Assembly (NCBI RefSeq): GCF_009731465.1
Contig: NZ_AP021887.1
Location: 1,296,001 to 1,360,000, forward strand
From: Streptococcus sp. 116-D4
Lineage (GTDB): Bacteria > Bacillota > Bacilli > Lactobacillales > Streptococcaceae
Direction: 5' to 3'
Length of the DNA: 64,000 nucleotides
In this document: piece by piece, positions 35,806-46,070 of the stretch
How the letters are laid out: every line of letters begins with the position of its first letter
Numbering within the stretch: the first letter of the stretch is position 1
Translations under genes and position numbers: made by a program
Notes under the pieces: model-generated
What the model was told of the DNA's origin: nothing
The model's database searches: none
What the model saw: the letters and a program-made list of their open reading frames with translations, nothing else

Positions 35806-36761
35806 TAGTTTTGTTCCTCCTTCTTAGATTTTTTAAAGAAACGTGATAGGTTCAATTCCCATGTTCCAAGGAGTCCACCTGGTCTGAAAATCATTACCAA
35901 TACCAAGGCCAAAGCGTAGATAATCATACGCACGCTAGCAACATCTTGGAGAAGCATATTCAAAATTCCAAGGACAATAGCTGAAACAATGGCACCTGTA
36001 ATGGAACCAAGTCCACCAAATACAACAATGATCAAAACGTTGATTGAGTTGATGAAAGTGTAATCTTTCGGTACAACTGAACCGATAAATCCTGCCTGAA
36101 GTGACCCTGCAATACTTGCAGTAATGGCACCAAAGACAAAGGCGATGATTTTAATTTTAGTCGTATTAACCCCAACTGACTCAGCAGCGATTTCATCCTC
36201 ACGAACAGATAGGGTTGAACGTCCAATTGGACTACGCAAGAAGTTCAAGGTTGCAATCGTTGTAATCACGACAAAGAAGTATACCATTTGCCAAGTTGTA
36301 AAGTTTGGAATTCCCAAGATACCTGCCGCACCATTTGTAATGCTTCCACCATTGATGATAAAGATACGGATAATTTCAGATACACCGAGAGTTGCTACTG
36401 CAAGATAGTCCCCCTTCAAACGTAAGGTTGGAATTCCGACAAGTAAGGCAACTGCTCCTGAAAGCAAAGCACCTATAAGCATGGCTCCAAAGAAAGCACC
36501 GTAGGTTGGTGATTTAGAACCAATAATAGCTGCTGCATAGGCACCAATCGCCATAAAACCAGCATGTCCAAGTGAAAATTGTCCTGAAAAACCAACGATT
36601 AAGTTAAGGCCAACAGCCAGAATAATATTAATTCCAATTTGTTGTAAAATTTGTACATAGAATAGATTGAGTACTCCAACTGAAACCAGTACACTAATCA
36701 AGCCATAGCCAGCTAACAAAAGGAGTAACCATAGAATATTAACTTTTAAATTTTCCTTCAT
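35805..36761 (-). CDS. livM: Branched-chain amino-acid ABC transporter permease LivM
   Basis: This 318-residue inner-membrane permease has eight or more hydrophobic spans. The family motif GFSGQFSLGHAGFMAIGAYAAA (part: SLGHAGFMAIGAY, about 65-77) and RSPIGRSTLSVREDEIAAE (the coupling loop, about 175-193) identify LivM. It is followed without spacing by livG and preceded by livH by three bases. Confidence 0.94.
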   Translation of the reverse strand: MKENLKVNILWLLLLLAGYGLISVLVSVGVLNLFYVQILQQIGINIILAVGLNLIVGFSGQFSLGHAGFMAIGAYAAAIIGSKSPTYGAFFGAMLIGALLSGAVALLVGIPTLRLKGDYLAVATLGVSEIIRIFIINGGSITNGAAGILGIPNFTTWQMVYFFVVITTIATLNFLRSPIGRSTLSVREDEIAAESVGVNTTKIKIIAFVFGAITASIAGSLQAGFIGSVVPKDYTFINSINVLIIVVFGGLGSITGAIVSAIVLGILNMLLQDVASVRMIIYALALVLVMIFRPGGLLGTWELNLSRFFKKSKKEEQN

Positions 36762-36764
36762 CGT

Positions 36765-37634
36765 TTACACCTTCTCTTTCACATTTTTACCAAGGATACC
36801 AGCTGGGCGGACAATCAAGATCAACAACAAGATTCCATAAACAATGGCATCTCGGAAGTCTGACATCCCAAAGGCTGTCGCAAAGGTTTCTAATAGACCA
36901 ATCACAAAGCCACCGAGAGCCGCACCAGGAATAATCCCGATACCACCAAGTACTGCGGCAACGAAAGACTTAAGACCTGGAGTAACCCCCATCAAAGGCT
37001 CAAGAGAGTTATAATAGAGGGCAATCAGAACACCTGCCGCACCCGCAAGAGCTGAACCCAAAGCAAAGGTAAAGCTGATAGTACGATTTACATTGATCCC
37101 CATCAATTGTGCCGCATCGCTATCTACAGATACTGCACGCATGGCTTTCCCCATCTTAGTCTTTTGGACAATGACTTGTAACAAAATCATCAAAATCAAG
37201 GAAATGGCCAAGATCATTAACTGAACGTTTGTTAGGCTAACTGGTCCCAAATCATAGCGAACTGTTTGAATCGCTTGAGGGAAGGCACGGGTATTGGCAC
37301 CAACCAGATAGACCATCCCATATTCCAATAGGAAAGAAACCCCAATAGCTGTAATCAAAACAGCAATACGAGTAGAGTGACGCAAAGGTCGGTAAGCAAG
37401 AAACTCAATCACGACACCAAGAATGGCTGTCGCTAGCATAGCTACAATAAGCGCTACAAAGAAATTCATTTGGAAAGAATTAATCAAGAAATAACCGATA
37501 AAGGCTCCCATCATATAAATATCACCGTGGGCGAAGTTGATGAGCTTGATAATTCCGTAAACCATGGTATATCCTAGGGCTAACAGCGCATAAACACTAC
37601 CTAGAATCAAACCATTTACTAGTTGTTGGAGCAT
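36765..37634 (-). CDS. livH: Branched-chain amino-acid ABC transporter permease LivH
   Basis: This 289-residue permease partners LivM. It shows LILGSVYALLALGYTMVYGIIKLINFAHGD (part: YGIIKLINFAHGDIYMMGAF) and the coupling loop KTKMGKAMRAVSVDSDAAQLMG (part: GKAMRAVSVDSDAAQLMG). I choose the ATG at 37634, eight bases after AAAGAG, over the GTG three codons earlier. A 107-bp gap with a hairpin separates it from livJ. Confidence 0.92.
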   Translation of the reverse strand: MLQQLVNGLILGSVYALLALGYTMVYGIIKLINFAHGDIYMMGAFIGYFLINSFQMNFFVALIVAMLATAILGVVIEFLAYRPLRHSTRIAVLITAIGVSFLLEYGMVYLVGANTRAFPQAIQTVRYDLGPVSLTNVQLMILAISLILMILLQVIVQKTKMGKAMRAVSVDSDAAQLMGINVNRTISFTFALGSALAGAAGVLIALYYNSLEPLMGVTPGLKSFVAAVLGGIGIIPGAALGGFVIGLLETFATAFGMSDFRDAIVYGILLLILIVRPAGILGKNVKEKV

Positions 37635-37701
37635 AAGATTCACTCTTTCTATTTATAATTTTGAGGGTTTCCCCTCACTTTTTGATAGGTTCTTAAACAC
37701 C

Positions 37702-37738
37702 GAAACAGGGAGTGAGTCAGAGGCTCATTCCCTATTTC
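37702..37738 (-). terminator. Hairpin between livJ and livH
   Basis: A long imperfect stem (GAAATAGGGAATGAG / CTCACTCCCTGTTTC on the minus strand) without a strong T tract. It probably stabilises or partly terminates the livJ message, giving more binding protein than permease. Confidence 0.6.
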
Positions 37739-37750
37739 AACATTTTTCTA

Positions 37751-38911
37751 TTATGGTTTTACAACTTCTGCTGCTTCAACCTTACCATTGTTCATGGTCA
37801 TCATGTAAGCAGTTTTGACTGTGTTGTGGTCTGCATCAAAGCTTGTTTGACCAGTTACACCTTCAAAATCTTTTGTTTTAGCAAGGTTATCCTTGATTTC
37901 ACCAGAGTTTTTAGCACCTTTTGCTGCGTTTGCTACAAGGTGAACTGAGTCATAAGCCAAGGCTGCAAATGTCGAAGGCTCTTCGTTGTACTTAGCACGG
38001 TAAGCATCAAGGAAGGCTTTTGCTTTAGCTGAAACTTCTACAGTAGTTGAGAAGCCTGAGATAAAGTAAATGTTTGATGCTTTTTCAGCAGTTGCTTGTT
38101 GTACAAATTCTTCACCGTTGAATCCATCACCACCAACGATTGGTTTGTCAATTCCCATACCACGCGCTTGGTTTACAATTTTACCAGCTTCAGTGTAGTA
38201 ACCAGGGACGATGATAGCATCAAAGTCTTTCCCTTTCATTTTTGTAAGGGCTGCTTGGAAGTCTGTGTCACCTGCTACGAAAGTTTCATCTGCAACGATT
38301 TCACCTTTATAAGCTTCACGGAAGGCTTTGGCAATACCTTTAGCATAGTCGCTGGCATTGTCAGTGTAAAGAACAACTTTCTTAGCTTGCAATTTTTCAG
38401 AAACATAATTTGAGATGATTTTTCCTTGGAAGCTATCTTGGAAAGTTCCGATAAAGAGGTAATCTTGACCTTTAGTCAACCCATCTTGCGTCGCACTTGG
38501 GGAAATCAATGGAACACCTGCTTTTGTAGCGTTCGCTACCGCAGCTGCAGTCGCACCAGATGTCGCAGGTCCTACGATTGCTGATACTTTAGATTGGGTT
38601 ACAAGGTTAGTTGTTACTGAAGCCGCCTCAGCTGTTTCAGACTTATTATCTTTATCGACTACTTCGATTTGTTTTCCATCGATACCACCTGCTGCATTGA
38701 TTTCATCAACGGCAAGTTGGGCACCTTTTTGTTCAGATGTACCGTAGGCTGCTACAGCACCAGTTTCCTCAAAGTTAAATCCGATTTTGATTGTCTTTTC
38801 ATCTACTGAATTACCAGCAGCATTTGACGCTCCAGACTTCACTTCTCCACAGGCTGCAAGAAGTGCTACACTTGCAAGCGCCACAAACGATAGGGCAAAT
38901 TTTTTCTTCAT
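37751..38911 (-). CDS. livJ: Branched-chain amino-acid binding lipoprotein LivJ
   Basis: This 386-residue extracellular solute-binding lipoprotein has the signal and lipobox LLAAC with the lipid-bearing C21, followed by the type I periplasmic-binding fold (IKIGFNFEETGAVAAYGTSE; AIVGPATSGATAAAV; the ligand-binding ISPSATQDGLT). It captures Leu, Ile or Val for LivHMGF. It is the first gene of the operon, with a consensus promoter that overlaps a CodY-like box, so it should be repressed when branched-chain amino acids are plentiful. Confidence 0.94.
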   Translation of the reverse strand: MKKKFALSFVALASVALLAACGEVKSGASNAAGNSVDEKTIKIGFNFEETGAVAAYGTSEQKGAQLAVDEINAAGGIDGKQIEVVDKDNKSETAEAASVTTNLVTQSKVSAIVGPATSGATAAAVANATKAGVPLISPSATQDGLTKGQDYLFIGTFQDSFQGKIISNYVSEKLQAKKVVLYTDNASDYAKGIAKAFREAYKGEIVADETFVAGDTDFQAALTKMKGKDFDAIIVPGYYTEAGKIVNQARGMGIDKPIVGGDGFNGEEFVQQATAEKASNIYFISGFSTTVEVSAKAKAFLDAYRAKYNEEPSTFAALAYDSVHLVANAAKGAKNSGEIKDNLAKTKDFEGVTGQTSFDADHNTVKTAYMMTMNNGKVEAAEVVKP

Positions 38912-38952
38912 CTTTTTTGTCTCCTTATTTCTTAAATAAATAGCATGTTAAG

Positions 38953-38981
38953 AATATACCGAATTATCAGAAAATTGTCAA
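38953..38981 (-). promoter_or_regulatory. Promoter of livJ
   Basis: Perfect -35 TTGACA (38976-38981), 17-bp spacer and TATATT (38953-38958) on the minus strand. Confidence 0.85.
38962..38976 (-). promoter_or_regulatory. CodY-like box in the livJ promoter
   Basis: AATTTTCTGATAATT differs at one base from the CodY consensus AATTTTCNGAAAATT. It occupies the spacer between -35 and -10, where binding would block RNA polymerase. Confidence 0.75.
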
Positions 38982-39265
38982 CACTTTTCTTGAACTTTTT
39001 CGATGATAACGTTTTCCTCTCGATAAAGATTGCCCACAAAGGGTGTTTCCAGCTCTTGGATATGACAAACTCTAACTTTTTTAATAAATTTTTCCTTGCT
39101 CAAGCGCCCAACCAATTGCTCCACTTCTTGAGTTGAAACATAGAGTTGTAAGTACCGATGTTTTTTGGAATGATAGGTAATATCTCCATAATCCTGCAGT
39201 TTTTTTGCATCACGATTATAGTAAAGATAGATAATCAAGCCAGATCGATTGACTTTTTCAAACAT
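38978..39265 (-). CDS. DUF2129 family protein (YlbG-like)
   Basis: This 95-residue cytoplasmic protein of the DUF2129/YlbG family has the hallmarks [21 protein letters not shown] (part: [15 protein letters not shown]) and [17 protein letters not shown]. It lies downstream of clpP by 78 bp, after a weak terminator, and its 3' end reaches the livJ -35, so the two regions are packed. Function unknown. Confidence 0.8.
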   Translation of the reverse strand: MFEKVNRSGLIIYLYYNRDAKKLQDYGDITYHSKKHRYLQLYVSTQEVEQLVGRLSKEKFIKKVRVCHIQELETPFVGNLYREENVIIEKVQEKC

Positions 39266-39304
39266 GATAAATCCTCTTTCTAAGAAATGTATCCCTATTA
39301 TACC

Positions 39305-39329
39305 AAAAAAAGCAAACCCAGTCGAGTTT
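39305..39329 (-). terminator. Weak terminator of clpP
   Basis: The stem AAACTC-GACT-GGGTTT on the minus strand is followed by GCTTTTTTT. Confidence 0.6.
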
Positions 39330-39343
39330 ACCTTCTTTGATCA

Positions 39344-39934
39344 TTAGTTCAATGAATTGTTGGCCATAATTTCATCAATAAAGCCATATTCAAGTGTTTC
39401 TTGAGCGCTCATCCAGTAATCACGTTCAGCATCTGCATGGATCTGCTCAACTGTTTTACCAGAATTATCTGCAAGAATTTGCTCCAAAGTCTTACGAGTT
39501 TTAAGCAAGTGTTCAGCAGCAATCGCCATATCTGTCTGCTGTGTACCACCACCTGTACCACCCATTGGTTGGTGGATCATGTATTCAGCATTTGGAAGCA
39601 TGAACCGTTTGCCTTTTGCTCCACTTGATGCGATGACTGTCCCCATAGATGCAGCCATTCCCATAACAATAGTTTGGACATCTGCCTTAATAAAGTTCAT
39701 GGTATCAACGATTGCCAAACCAGCTGAAACGGAACCACCAGGTGTATTGACATAAAGATAAATATCTTTTGTACTATCTTGGGCATCTAAGAAAAGCAAT
39801 TGGGCAATAACAGAGTTAGCCATATTGTCTTCAACTTGACCTGTCAGCATAATGATGCGGTCTTTGAGAAGACGTGAGTAAATATCGTATGAACGTTCTC
39901 CACGGCTTGTTTGTTCAATAACTACTGGAATCAT
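39344..39934 (-). CDS. clpP: ATP-dependent Clp protease proteolytic subunit
   Basis: This 196-residue serine protease forms the tetradecameric core used by ClpX/ClpC/ClpE. The catalytic S96 lies in MGMAASMGT and H121 in MIHQPMGG; the Asp is near residue 172 (AERDYWMSA). It starts with the MIPVVIEQT processing region. A CtsR operator over the -35 makes it heat-shock inducible, as in other streptococci. Confidence 0.97.
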   Translation of the reverse strand: MIPVVIEQTSRGERSYDIYSRLLKDRIIMLTGQVEDNMANSVIAQLLFLDAQDSTKDIYLYVNTPGGSVSAGLAIVDTMNFIKADVQTIVMGMAASMGTVIASSGAKGKRFMLPNAEYMIHQPMGGTGGGTQQTDMAIAAEHLLKTRKTLEQILADNSGKTVEQIHADAERDYWMSAQETLEYGFIDEIMANNSLN

Positions 39935-39988
39935 TTATTTCTCCTTTTGAGTTTTAATTTTGTTAGTCAAATGACTGAAGATAAGACT

Positions 39989-40017
39989 ATTATAATATCT
40001 TGGTCAAAAAAGGTCAA
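39989..40017 (-). promoter_or_regulatory. Promoter of clpP
   Basis: TTGACC (40012-40017), a 17-bp spacer and TATAAT (39989-39994) on the minus strand. Confidence 0.85.
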
Positions 40018-40018
40018 A
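40002..40018. promoter_or_regulatory. CtsR operator of clpP
   Basis: GGTCAAA-AAA-GGTCAAA, the exact CtsR heptad direct repeat with 3-bp spacing, overlaps the clpP -35. Confidence 0.93.
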
Positions 40019-40107
40019 TTTTTGCTCTGCTTTCATTAAACAGAAACAAAAATTCAACCTCCTTTCGTGACTGGAAATTCTTTTCCAAGTCGTTCTTCTT
40101 TGCGACC

Positions 40108-40737
40108 TTATTTCGTACCGAACAAGCGGTCTCCAGCATCTCCAAGGCCTGGAACGATATAACCGTGTTCGTTCAAGCGTTCATCCAAGGCTGCTGTAAA
40201 GATTTCTACATCTGGATGAGCTTCTTGAAGGGCTTTTACACCTTCTGGAGCAGATACAAGGCAGACAAATTTGATATTTGATGCGCCACGTTTTTTAAGC
40301 GAGTCAACAGCCAAGATTGCTGAACCACCTGTTGCCAACATTGGGTCTACTACAAAAATTTGACGTTGGTCAATATCTTCAGGCAATTTTACCAAGTACT
40401 CAACTGGTTGAAGTGTTTCTTCATCACGGTACATACCGATGTGACCAACTTTAGCAGCTGGAACCAAGCTCAAGAGGCCATCAACCATCCCGATACCTGC
40501 ACGCAAGATGGGAACAATAGCCAATTTCTTACCTGCCAATTGTTTTTGAACTGTTTTTGTGATTGGTGTTTCGATTTCCACATCTTCTAGTGGAAGATCA
40601 CGAAGTACTTCATACCCCATCAACATTGCAATCTCATCTACTAGCTCACGAAAAGCTTTTGTAGAAGTATCTGTACGACGCAAGATTGACAATTTGTGTT
40701 GAATCAGTGGGTGATTAATAACTTCAATTTTTCCCAT
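40108..40737 (-). CDS. upp: Uracil phosphoribosyltransferase
   Basis: This 209-residue salvage enzyme makes UMP from uracil and PRPP. The PRPP-binding motif [13 protein letters not shown] (about 126-138), [12 protein letters not shown] and the uracil-binding [12 protein letters not shown] at the C-terminus are present. I place the start at 40737 ([10 protein letters not shown]), with AAGGA upstream, not at the ATG seven codons earlier. Monocistronic. Confidence 0.95.
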   Translation of the reverse strand: MGKIEVINHPLIQHKLSILRRTDTSTKAFRELVDEIAMLMGYEVLRDLPLEDVEIETPITKTVQKQLAGKKLAIVPILRAGIGMVDGLLSLVPAAKVGHIGMYRDEETLQPVEYLVKLPEDIDQRQIFVVDPMLATGGSAILAVDSLKKRGASNIKFVCLVSAPEGVKALQEAHPDVEIFTAALDERLNEHGYIVPGLGDAGDRLFGTK

Positions 40738-40778
40738 TTTTGGAGTTCCTTCTTTCAATTTATTCTTCTTATTATACC

Positions 40779-40811
40779 AAAAAATGGTTTAAAAATCTTT
40801 CTAAACCATTT
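40779..40811 (-). terminator. Terminator of the dCMP deaminase gene
   Basis: AAATGGTTTA / TAAACCATTT arms with a T tract (TTTTTTGG) on the minus strand. Confidence 0.8.
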
Positions 40812-40825
40812 ATTTTTAATAATTT

Positions 40826-41293
40826 TTACATTAAATCTGCCTCTTTAAGAGCGGTCTGTACGGTCTCAAGTGGTAGATGAGTCAATTCTGTTCCCTTTTC
40901 TTGATAAAGGTATTTGGCATAGTCATCCATTCGGTACTGGTTGATATAAACCACGCGCTTGCAGCCGACCTGAAGCAATTGTTTCGTGCAATTCAGACAA
41001 GGAAAATGCGTCACATAGGCTGTAAAGCCTTTGGGAACACCACGTTCTGCACCTTGAAGGATAGCATTAACCTCAGCGTGAAGGGTGCGCACACAGTGGC
41101 CTTCGATGACCAGACATTCGTGATCAATACAATGCTCGGTTCCTGACACCGAACCATTGTAACCAGTGGAAATAACTTTATTATCCTTTACCAGAATTGC
41201 ACCCACCTTGGCACGTTTACAAGTGGAACGATTGGCAATTAGTAGGGCTTGGGCCGCAAAATACTCATCCCAGGCCAGTCTTTTTTCAGTCAT
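40826..41293 (-). CDS. Deoxycytidylate (dCMP) deaminase / ComEB-like
   Basis: This 155-residue zinc-dependent deaminase of the dCMP/cytidine family has H72-A-E74 in LHAEVNAIL and the PCLNC pair (C99, C102), which bind zinc; E74 is the proton shuttle. GTEHCIDHEC is typical of dCMP deaminases such as ComEB. It makes dUMP for dTMP synthesis. It lies 18 bp after a TetR gene on the same strand. Confidence 0.88.
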   Translation of the reverse strand: MTEKRLAWDEYFAAQALLIANRSTCKRAKVGAILVKDNKVISTGYNGSVSGTEHCIDHECLVIEGHCVRTLHAEVNAILQGAERGVPKGFTAYVTHFPCLNCTKQLLQVGCKRVVYINQYRMDDYAKYLYQEKGTELTHLPLETVQTALKEADLM

Positions 41294-41311
41294 CTCTTTT
41301 CTCCTTTTTCT

Positions 41312-41869
41312 CTATTTTTTAAAAAATGGTAAACCTAAATCCGCAATCTTTTCAGCAGGTACCTTCATGCCATCCTTGATCCATTTTAGAAGGACAGAGA
41401 CGATGGCCGAGCTCCAGAAGGAATGAAGATAAGAGCTGACACCTTTTGATTTTCCATGGTATTTTTCCAGAAATTCCTGCATGGCTTGGACAAAGATTTT
41501 TTCCAGATGGTAATCCAAGGCCAGTTGAATCACTCTGGCTTCCTTTCTGGCCTCCCGGAAAAGGTGAACCCAGACCAGATAAAGATCTGTCTTTAAGTCA
41601 TAATGATGCAACTGTTTCATCATATTGTGGACAGTTCGTTTAAAGACGCTCTCTAAAATTTCCTCTTTGGAACCATAATTGCGATAAAAGGCCGCACGCG
41701 AAACGCCTGCACGTTTGACCAATTCAGAAATACTAATCTTGGTCAAGTCCTTTTTTTCCAAAAGCTGCAAGAGGGCTGTTTCGATGGCTTCTCTAGTTAA
41801 TAAATTGGATTCTTGGTTTGATTTTCTTAGGTTTTCAAGTGATTTTTCAGAGATTTTACGTTCAGACAT
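41312..41869 (-). CDS. TetR-family transcriptional regulator
   Basis: This 185-residue regulator has an N-terminal helix-turn-helix ISISELVKRAGVSRAAFYRNYGSKEEIL (core VKRAGVSRAAFYRNYGS, about 48-64) followed by a ligand-binding helical domain. The first 25 residues form an extra charged arm. It is transcribed away from DegV and with the dCMP deaminase. No efflux gene is adjacent, so the target is not evident. Confidence 0.85.
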   Translation of the reverse strand: MSERKISEKSLENLRKSNQESNLLTREAIETALLQLLEKKDLTKISISELVKRAGVSRAAFYRNYGSKEEILESVFKRTVHNMMKQLHHYDLKTDLYLVWVHLFREARKEARVIQLALDYHLEKIFVQAMQEFLEKYHGKSKGVSSYLHSFWSSAIVSVLLKWIKDGMKVPAEKIADLGLPFFKK

Positions 41870-41993
41870 AACATTTTCTTTCTACTTGTCACAACAGACG
41901 GATAAGGCTTTTGTTTCAAGGGCTTTCATGATATAATTGTAAAAAAAGACAGAACCTTTGTCAATGTATAAATGGCAAAGATGGAGAATTTCT

Positions 41994-42839
41994 ATGACTT
42001 GGAAGATTATTGCTGACTCTGGTTGTGATTATCGTCAGCTGGAAACACCAGCTATTGACACGACCTTTGTCAGTGTTCCTTTAACCATTCAAGTAGCTGA
42101 TCAGGTCTTTGTGGATGATGCCATTCTCGATATTGACCAAATGATGGAAACCATGTATGCAACTGCAGAAGCTTCAAAATCAGCTTGTCCAAGCCCAGAT
42201 GATTATTTGCGAGCTTTTGAAGGTGCCGAAAACATTTTCCTAGTAACCATCACAGGGACTCTTTCTGGCAGTCACAATAGTGCTCAACTAGCTAAGAATA
42301 TTTATCTAGAAGACCATCCTGATACTAAGATTCATGTGATTGATAGTTTGTCTGCTGGCGGGGAAGTTGACTTGCTCGTAGAAAAATTGAATGACTTGAT
42401 TGACCAGGGCTTATCTTTTGAAGAAGTGGTTGAAGCTATCACTGCCTATCAAGAAAAAACCAAATTGCTCTTTGTCCTTGCCAAAGTCGATAACTTGGTG
42501 AAGAACGGCCGTTTGGGTAAACTTATCGGTACGGTAGTTGGTCTACTCAACATCCGTATGGTCGGAGAAGCTAGTGAAACTGGAACTCTCGAATTGCTAC
42601 AAAAAGCAAGAGGACCAAAGAAATCGATTCAGGCAGCCTATGAAGAGTTGATAAAAGCTGGCTATGCTGGTGGACGTATCGTCATTGCTCACCGCAATAA
42701 TGATAAATTCTGCCAACAGTTCTCAGAGCTCTTACGTGAAACATTCCCACAAGCTGAAATCAAGATTATCCCAACCTCTGGACTCTGCAGTTTTTATGCA
42801 GAAGAGGGGGGACTCCTCATGGGATATGAAATTGATTAA
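41994..42839 (+). CDS. DegV family fatty-acid-binding protein
   Basis: This 281-residue DegV-fold protein binds a fatty acid between two domains; in Firmicutes such proteins (FakB) present fatty acids to the kinase FakA. Visible motifs are IIADSGCDY at the N-terminus, TITGTLSGSHNSAQLA (about 83-98) and the VDNLVKNGRLGKL loop (about 165). The start MTWKII at 41994 follows GGAGAATTTCT; an upstream in-frame ATG lacks a ribosome site. Confidence 0.88.
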   Translation: MTWKIIADSGCDYRQLETPAIDTTFVSVPLTIQVADQVFVDDAILDIDQMMETMYATAEASKSACPSPDDYLRAFEGAENIFLVTITGTLSGSHNSAQLAKNIYLEDHPDTKIHVIDSLSAGGEVDLLVEKLNDLIDQGLSFEEVVEAITAYQEKTKLLFVLAKVDNLVKNGRLGKLIGTVVGLLNIRMVGEASETGTLELLQKARGPKKSIQAAYEELIKAGYAGGRIVIAHRNNDKFCQQFSELLRETFPQAEIKIIPTSGLCSFYAEEGGLLMGYEID

Positions 42840-42852
42840 TTTATATAAGACA

Positions 42853-42884
42853 GGGGTCGGGATTCAATGTCCCAACCTCAATTT
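42853..42884 (+). terminator. Terminator of the DegV gene
   Basis: GGGTCGGGA / TCCCAACCTC arms form a hairpin followed by AATTTTTA, just downstream of the DegV stop. Confidence 0.65.
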
Positions 42885-42909
42885 TTATCAGCAGTTTTTT
42901 CTACTGTAG

Positions 42910-44265
<1,356 letters not shown>

Positions 44266-44313
44266 ATCTAAATTATTCAATGGCTAAAACAGCCCCAAAA
44301 GAAAGGAAGTCCT

Positions 44314-44835
44314 TTGGAACATATTATCTTGTTAAGGGGAGTTACTCCTAATGGAAAAAATGCTATCCCTAAAATGTCTTATCTAGTAGACGTTTTAACA
44401 GAAGCTGGTTTTCAACAAGTTCGGACCTATATTCAAAGTGGGAATATCATTCTTGAAAGTGACTTAGATTTAGAAACAATACGAGAACGTGTTCATACTC
44501 TAATAAAGGAAAAAATTGGTGCTGATTTAAAAATGGTAATCAAGAACAAAAATGATTTTGCAAAAATTGTCCAAGAAAACCCATTTGGAAAACACTATCT
44601 TTTTGACCGAATACATGTGATCCTTTTTCAAAATGATATCCAAAGTCTACCATTAGAAAAATTGGATAGTGACTATGGTGAAGAAGAAATTTGTATCGGC
44701 AACCATTGTCTTTACCTCTATCTCCCTAGAACTGCAAAACGAAAAAAACTTAATACCAACTATCTTGAAAAGCTGTTCGGCGTTGATCTGACCATGCGAA
44801 AATTAAATGTAGTAGAAAAATTATTAAGCAAGTAG
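44314..44835 (+). CDS. DUF1697 family protein
   Basis: This 173-residue cytoplasmic protein of the DUF1697 family is recognised by ILLRGVTPNGKNAIPKM at the start and FQQVRTYIQSGNIIL (about 33-47); the C-terminal TNYLEKLFGVDLTMRKLNVV is also typical. It begins with TTG at 44314 after AAAGGAAG. It lies 48 bp downstream of the HI0933 gene and may share its transcript. Function unknown. Confidence 0.8.
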   Translation: MEHIILLRGVTPNGKNAIPKMSYLVDVLTEAGFQQVRTYIQSGNIILESDLDLETIRERVHTLIKEKIGADLKMVIKNKNDFAKIVQENPFGKHYLFDRIHVILFQNDIQSLPLEKLDSDYGEEEICIGNHCLYLYLPRTAKRKKLNTNYLEKLFGVDLTMRKLNVVEKLLSK

Positions 44836-44849
44836 TGCTTGAATTTAGT

Positions 44850-44884
44850 AAAAATCGGAAGATTACTCCTCCGATTTTATTTTG
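44850..44884 (+). terminator. Terminator of the DUF1697 gene
   Basis: AAAATCGGA / TCCGATTTT arms followed by ATTTTG, 15 bp after the stop. Confidence 0.8.
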
Positions 44885-44888
44885 TCTG

Positions 44889-44993
44889 ATACTCTTTGAA
44901 AATCAAATTCAAACTGCGTCAACGTCGTCTTGCCGTACTCAAGTACAGCCTGCGGCTAGTTTCCTAGTTTGCTTTTTGATTTTCATTGAGTAT
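44889..44993. repeat. BOX element (no boxB) overlapping the MerR stop codon
   Basis: This 105-bp BOX copy runs from ATACTCTTTGAAAATC to CATTGAGTAT on the plus strand and lacks the central module. Its right end supplies the last codons and TGA stop of the MerR/TipAS gene. Confidence 0.85.
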
Positions 44994-45723
44994 GAGTTTG
45001 GACATAGTGGGCAATAACATCTGATGTGTATTGGGCAGTGCCAGTTCCAAATTTGTCAATATTTTCCTTAAACTCTGGGTTATAGACATATCCTTTACCG
45101 ATATAACCGAATACTTCAATAGTACAGTCGAATCCATAAGTACGGATGGCTTGCAAGAGTTTGGCTGCTTGCTCTTGGTTTTCAGCTGCTGTTATCGGTA
45201 GACCATCTTTGAGATTTTGAGCTAAGCTTTGAAAGACTTGATTAAAGACGGCCGTAGCCTCGTCTTCGTGATCTTTTTGGCGCTCCAGCGCTTGGTCCAT
45301 CACCTCTTGACCATATTTTTCTACCGCCTCTTGGTGGTATTTTTGATTGTCCTGGTAGCTAAATCCAGTGAATTTTTCCTCAATTGTCATTTTTCTTTCT
45401 CCTTTTTGTTCTTGAATAGTTTTTTGCAAGGTTGAAATTAAAGTATCCAGATGTTGCCTTTCTTGGATCAAATAGTCCAACTGCCTAGTCAAATGAGGTA
45501 ATAAATCTGTCCTTTCTTCCTTTAATAGCTCTGCTATTTTTTCTAAAGAAAAACCTAGATATTTATAATACAGTATGACCTGAAGGCTTTCCAAATCCTC
45601 CTGACTGTAGGTTCGATAGCCGTTTTCCGACTTTAACGGAACCAAAAGCCCTATCTTATCGTAATGGTGCAGGGTCTTGACAGAGACACCCGAAAGCTGG
45701 GCAGCTTCTTTTATATGGTACAT
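44983..45723 (-). CDS. MerR-family regulator with TipAS antibiotic-recognition domain
   Basis: This 246-residue regulator has an N-terminal MerR winged helix (IKEAAQLSGVSVKTLHHYDKIGLL, core SGVSVKTLHHYDKIG), a long coiled helix (about 75-115), and a C-terminal TipAS domain (about 120-246; motif EVFGYIGKGYVYNPEFKENIDKFG, core GYVYNPEFKENIDKFG) that in TipAL binds thiopeptides covalently. The start is the ATG at 45723 after AAGGAGG. The gene lies between two BOX elements in opposite orientation; one provides the stop codon and the other the sequence just before the ribosome site. Confidence 0.85.
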   Translation of the reverse strand: MYHIKEAAQLSGVSVKTLHHYDKIGLLVPLKSENGYRTYSQEDLESLQVILYYKYLGFSLEKIAELLKEERTDLLPHLTRQLDYLIQERQHLDTLISTLQKTIQEQKGERKMTIEEKFTGFSYQDNQKYHQEAVEKYGQEVMDQALERQKDHEDEATAVFNQVFQSLAQNLKDGLPITAAENQEQAAKLLQAIRTYGFDCTIEVFGYIGKGYVYNPEFKENIDKFGTGTAQYTSDVIAHYVQTHTQ

Positions 45724-45735
45724 GATTTCCTCCTT

Positions 45736-45848
45736 ATACTCAATGAAAATCAAAGAGCAAACTAGGAAGCTAGCCGCAAGCTGCTCAAAGTACAGCTTTG
45801 AGGTTGCAGATAAAGCTGACGTAGTTTGAAGAGATTTTCGAAGAGTAT
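45736..45848. repeat. BOX element upstream of the MerR gene
   Basis: This 113-bp BOX copy starts ATACTCAATGAAAATCAAAG and ends TTCGAAGAGTAT on the plus strand, with one shortened boxB. It is inverted relative to the copy at 44889-44993 and ends 13 bp before the MerR start codon. Confidence 0.88.
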
Positions 45849-45936
45849 TACATTGATAGTATAACCCCTCCCCCTAGGTCAGAGTCAAGCGTTTTTGCGA
45901 AATTTTTTACTTTATCATAACATGAAAATGGTTTTC

Positions 45937-45965
45937 TTGACAGACCTTAGAAAACATGATAGGAT
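45937..45965 (+). promoter_or_regulatory. Promoter of the NSS transporter
   Basis: TTGACA (45937-45942), a 17-bp spacer and TAGGAT (45960-45965), leaving a leader of about 100 nt. Confidence 0.75.
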
Positions 45966-46070
45966 AGTCAAGTCTATGCATCAAAAGGAAACTCGATCTG
46001 AGTTTAAATAAGGCTATTTGCCAAGGGCAGTAGCTTTTTCTTTTGTAACACTAATTTTAGGAGTTTAACT

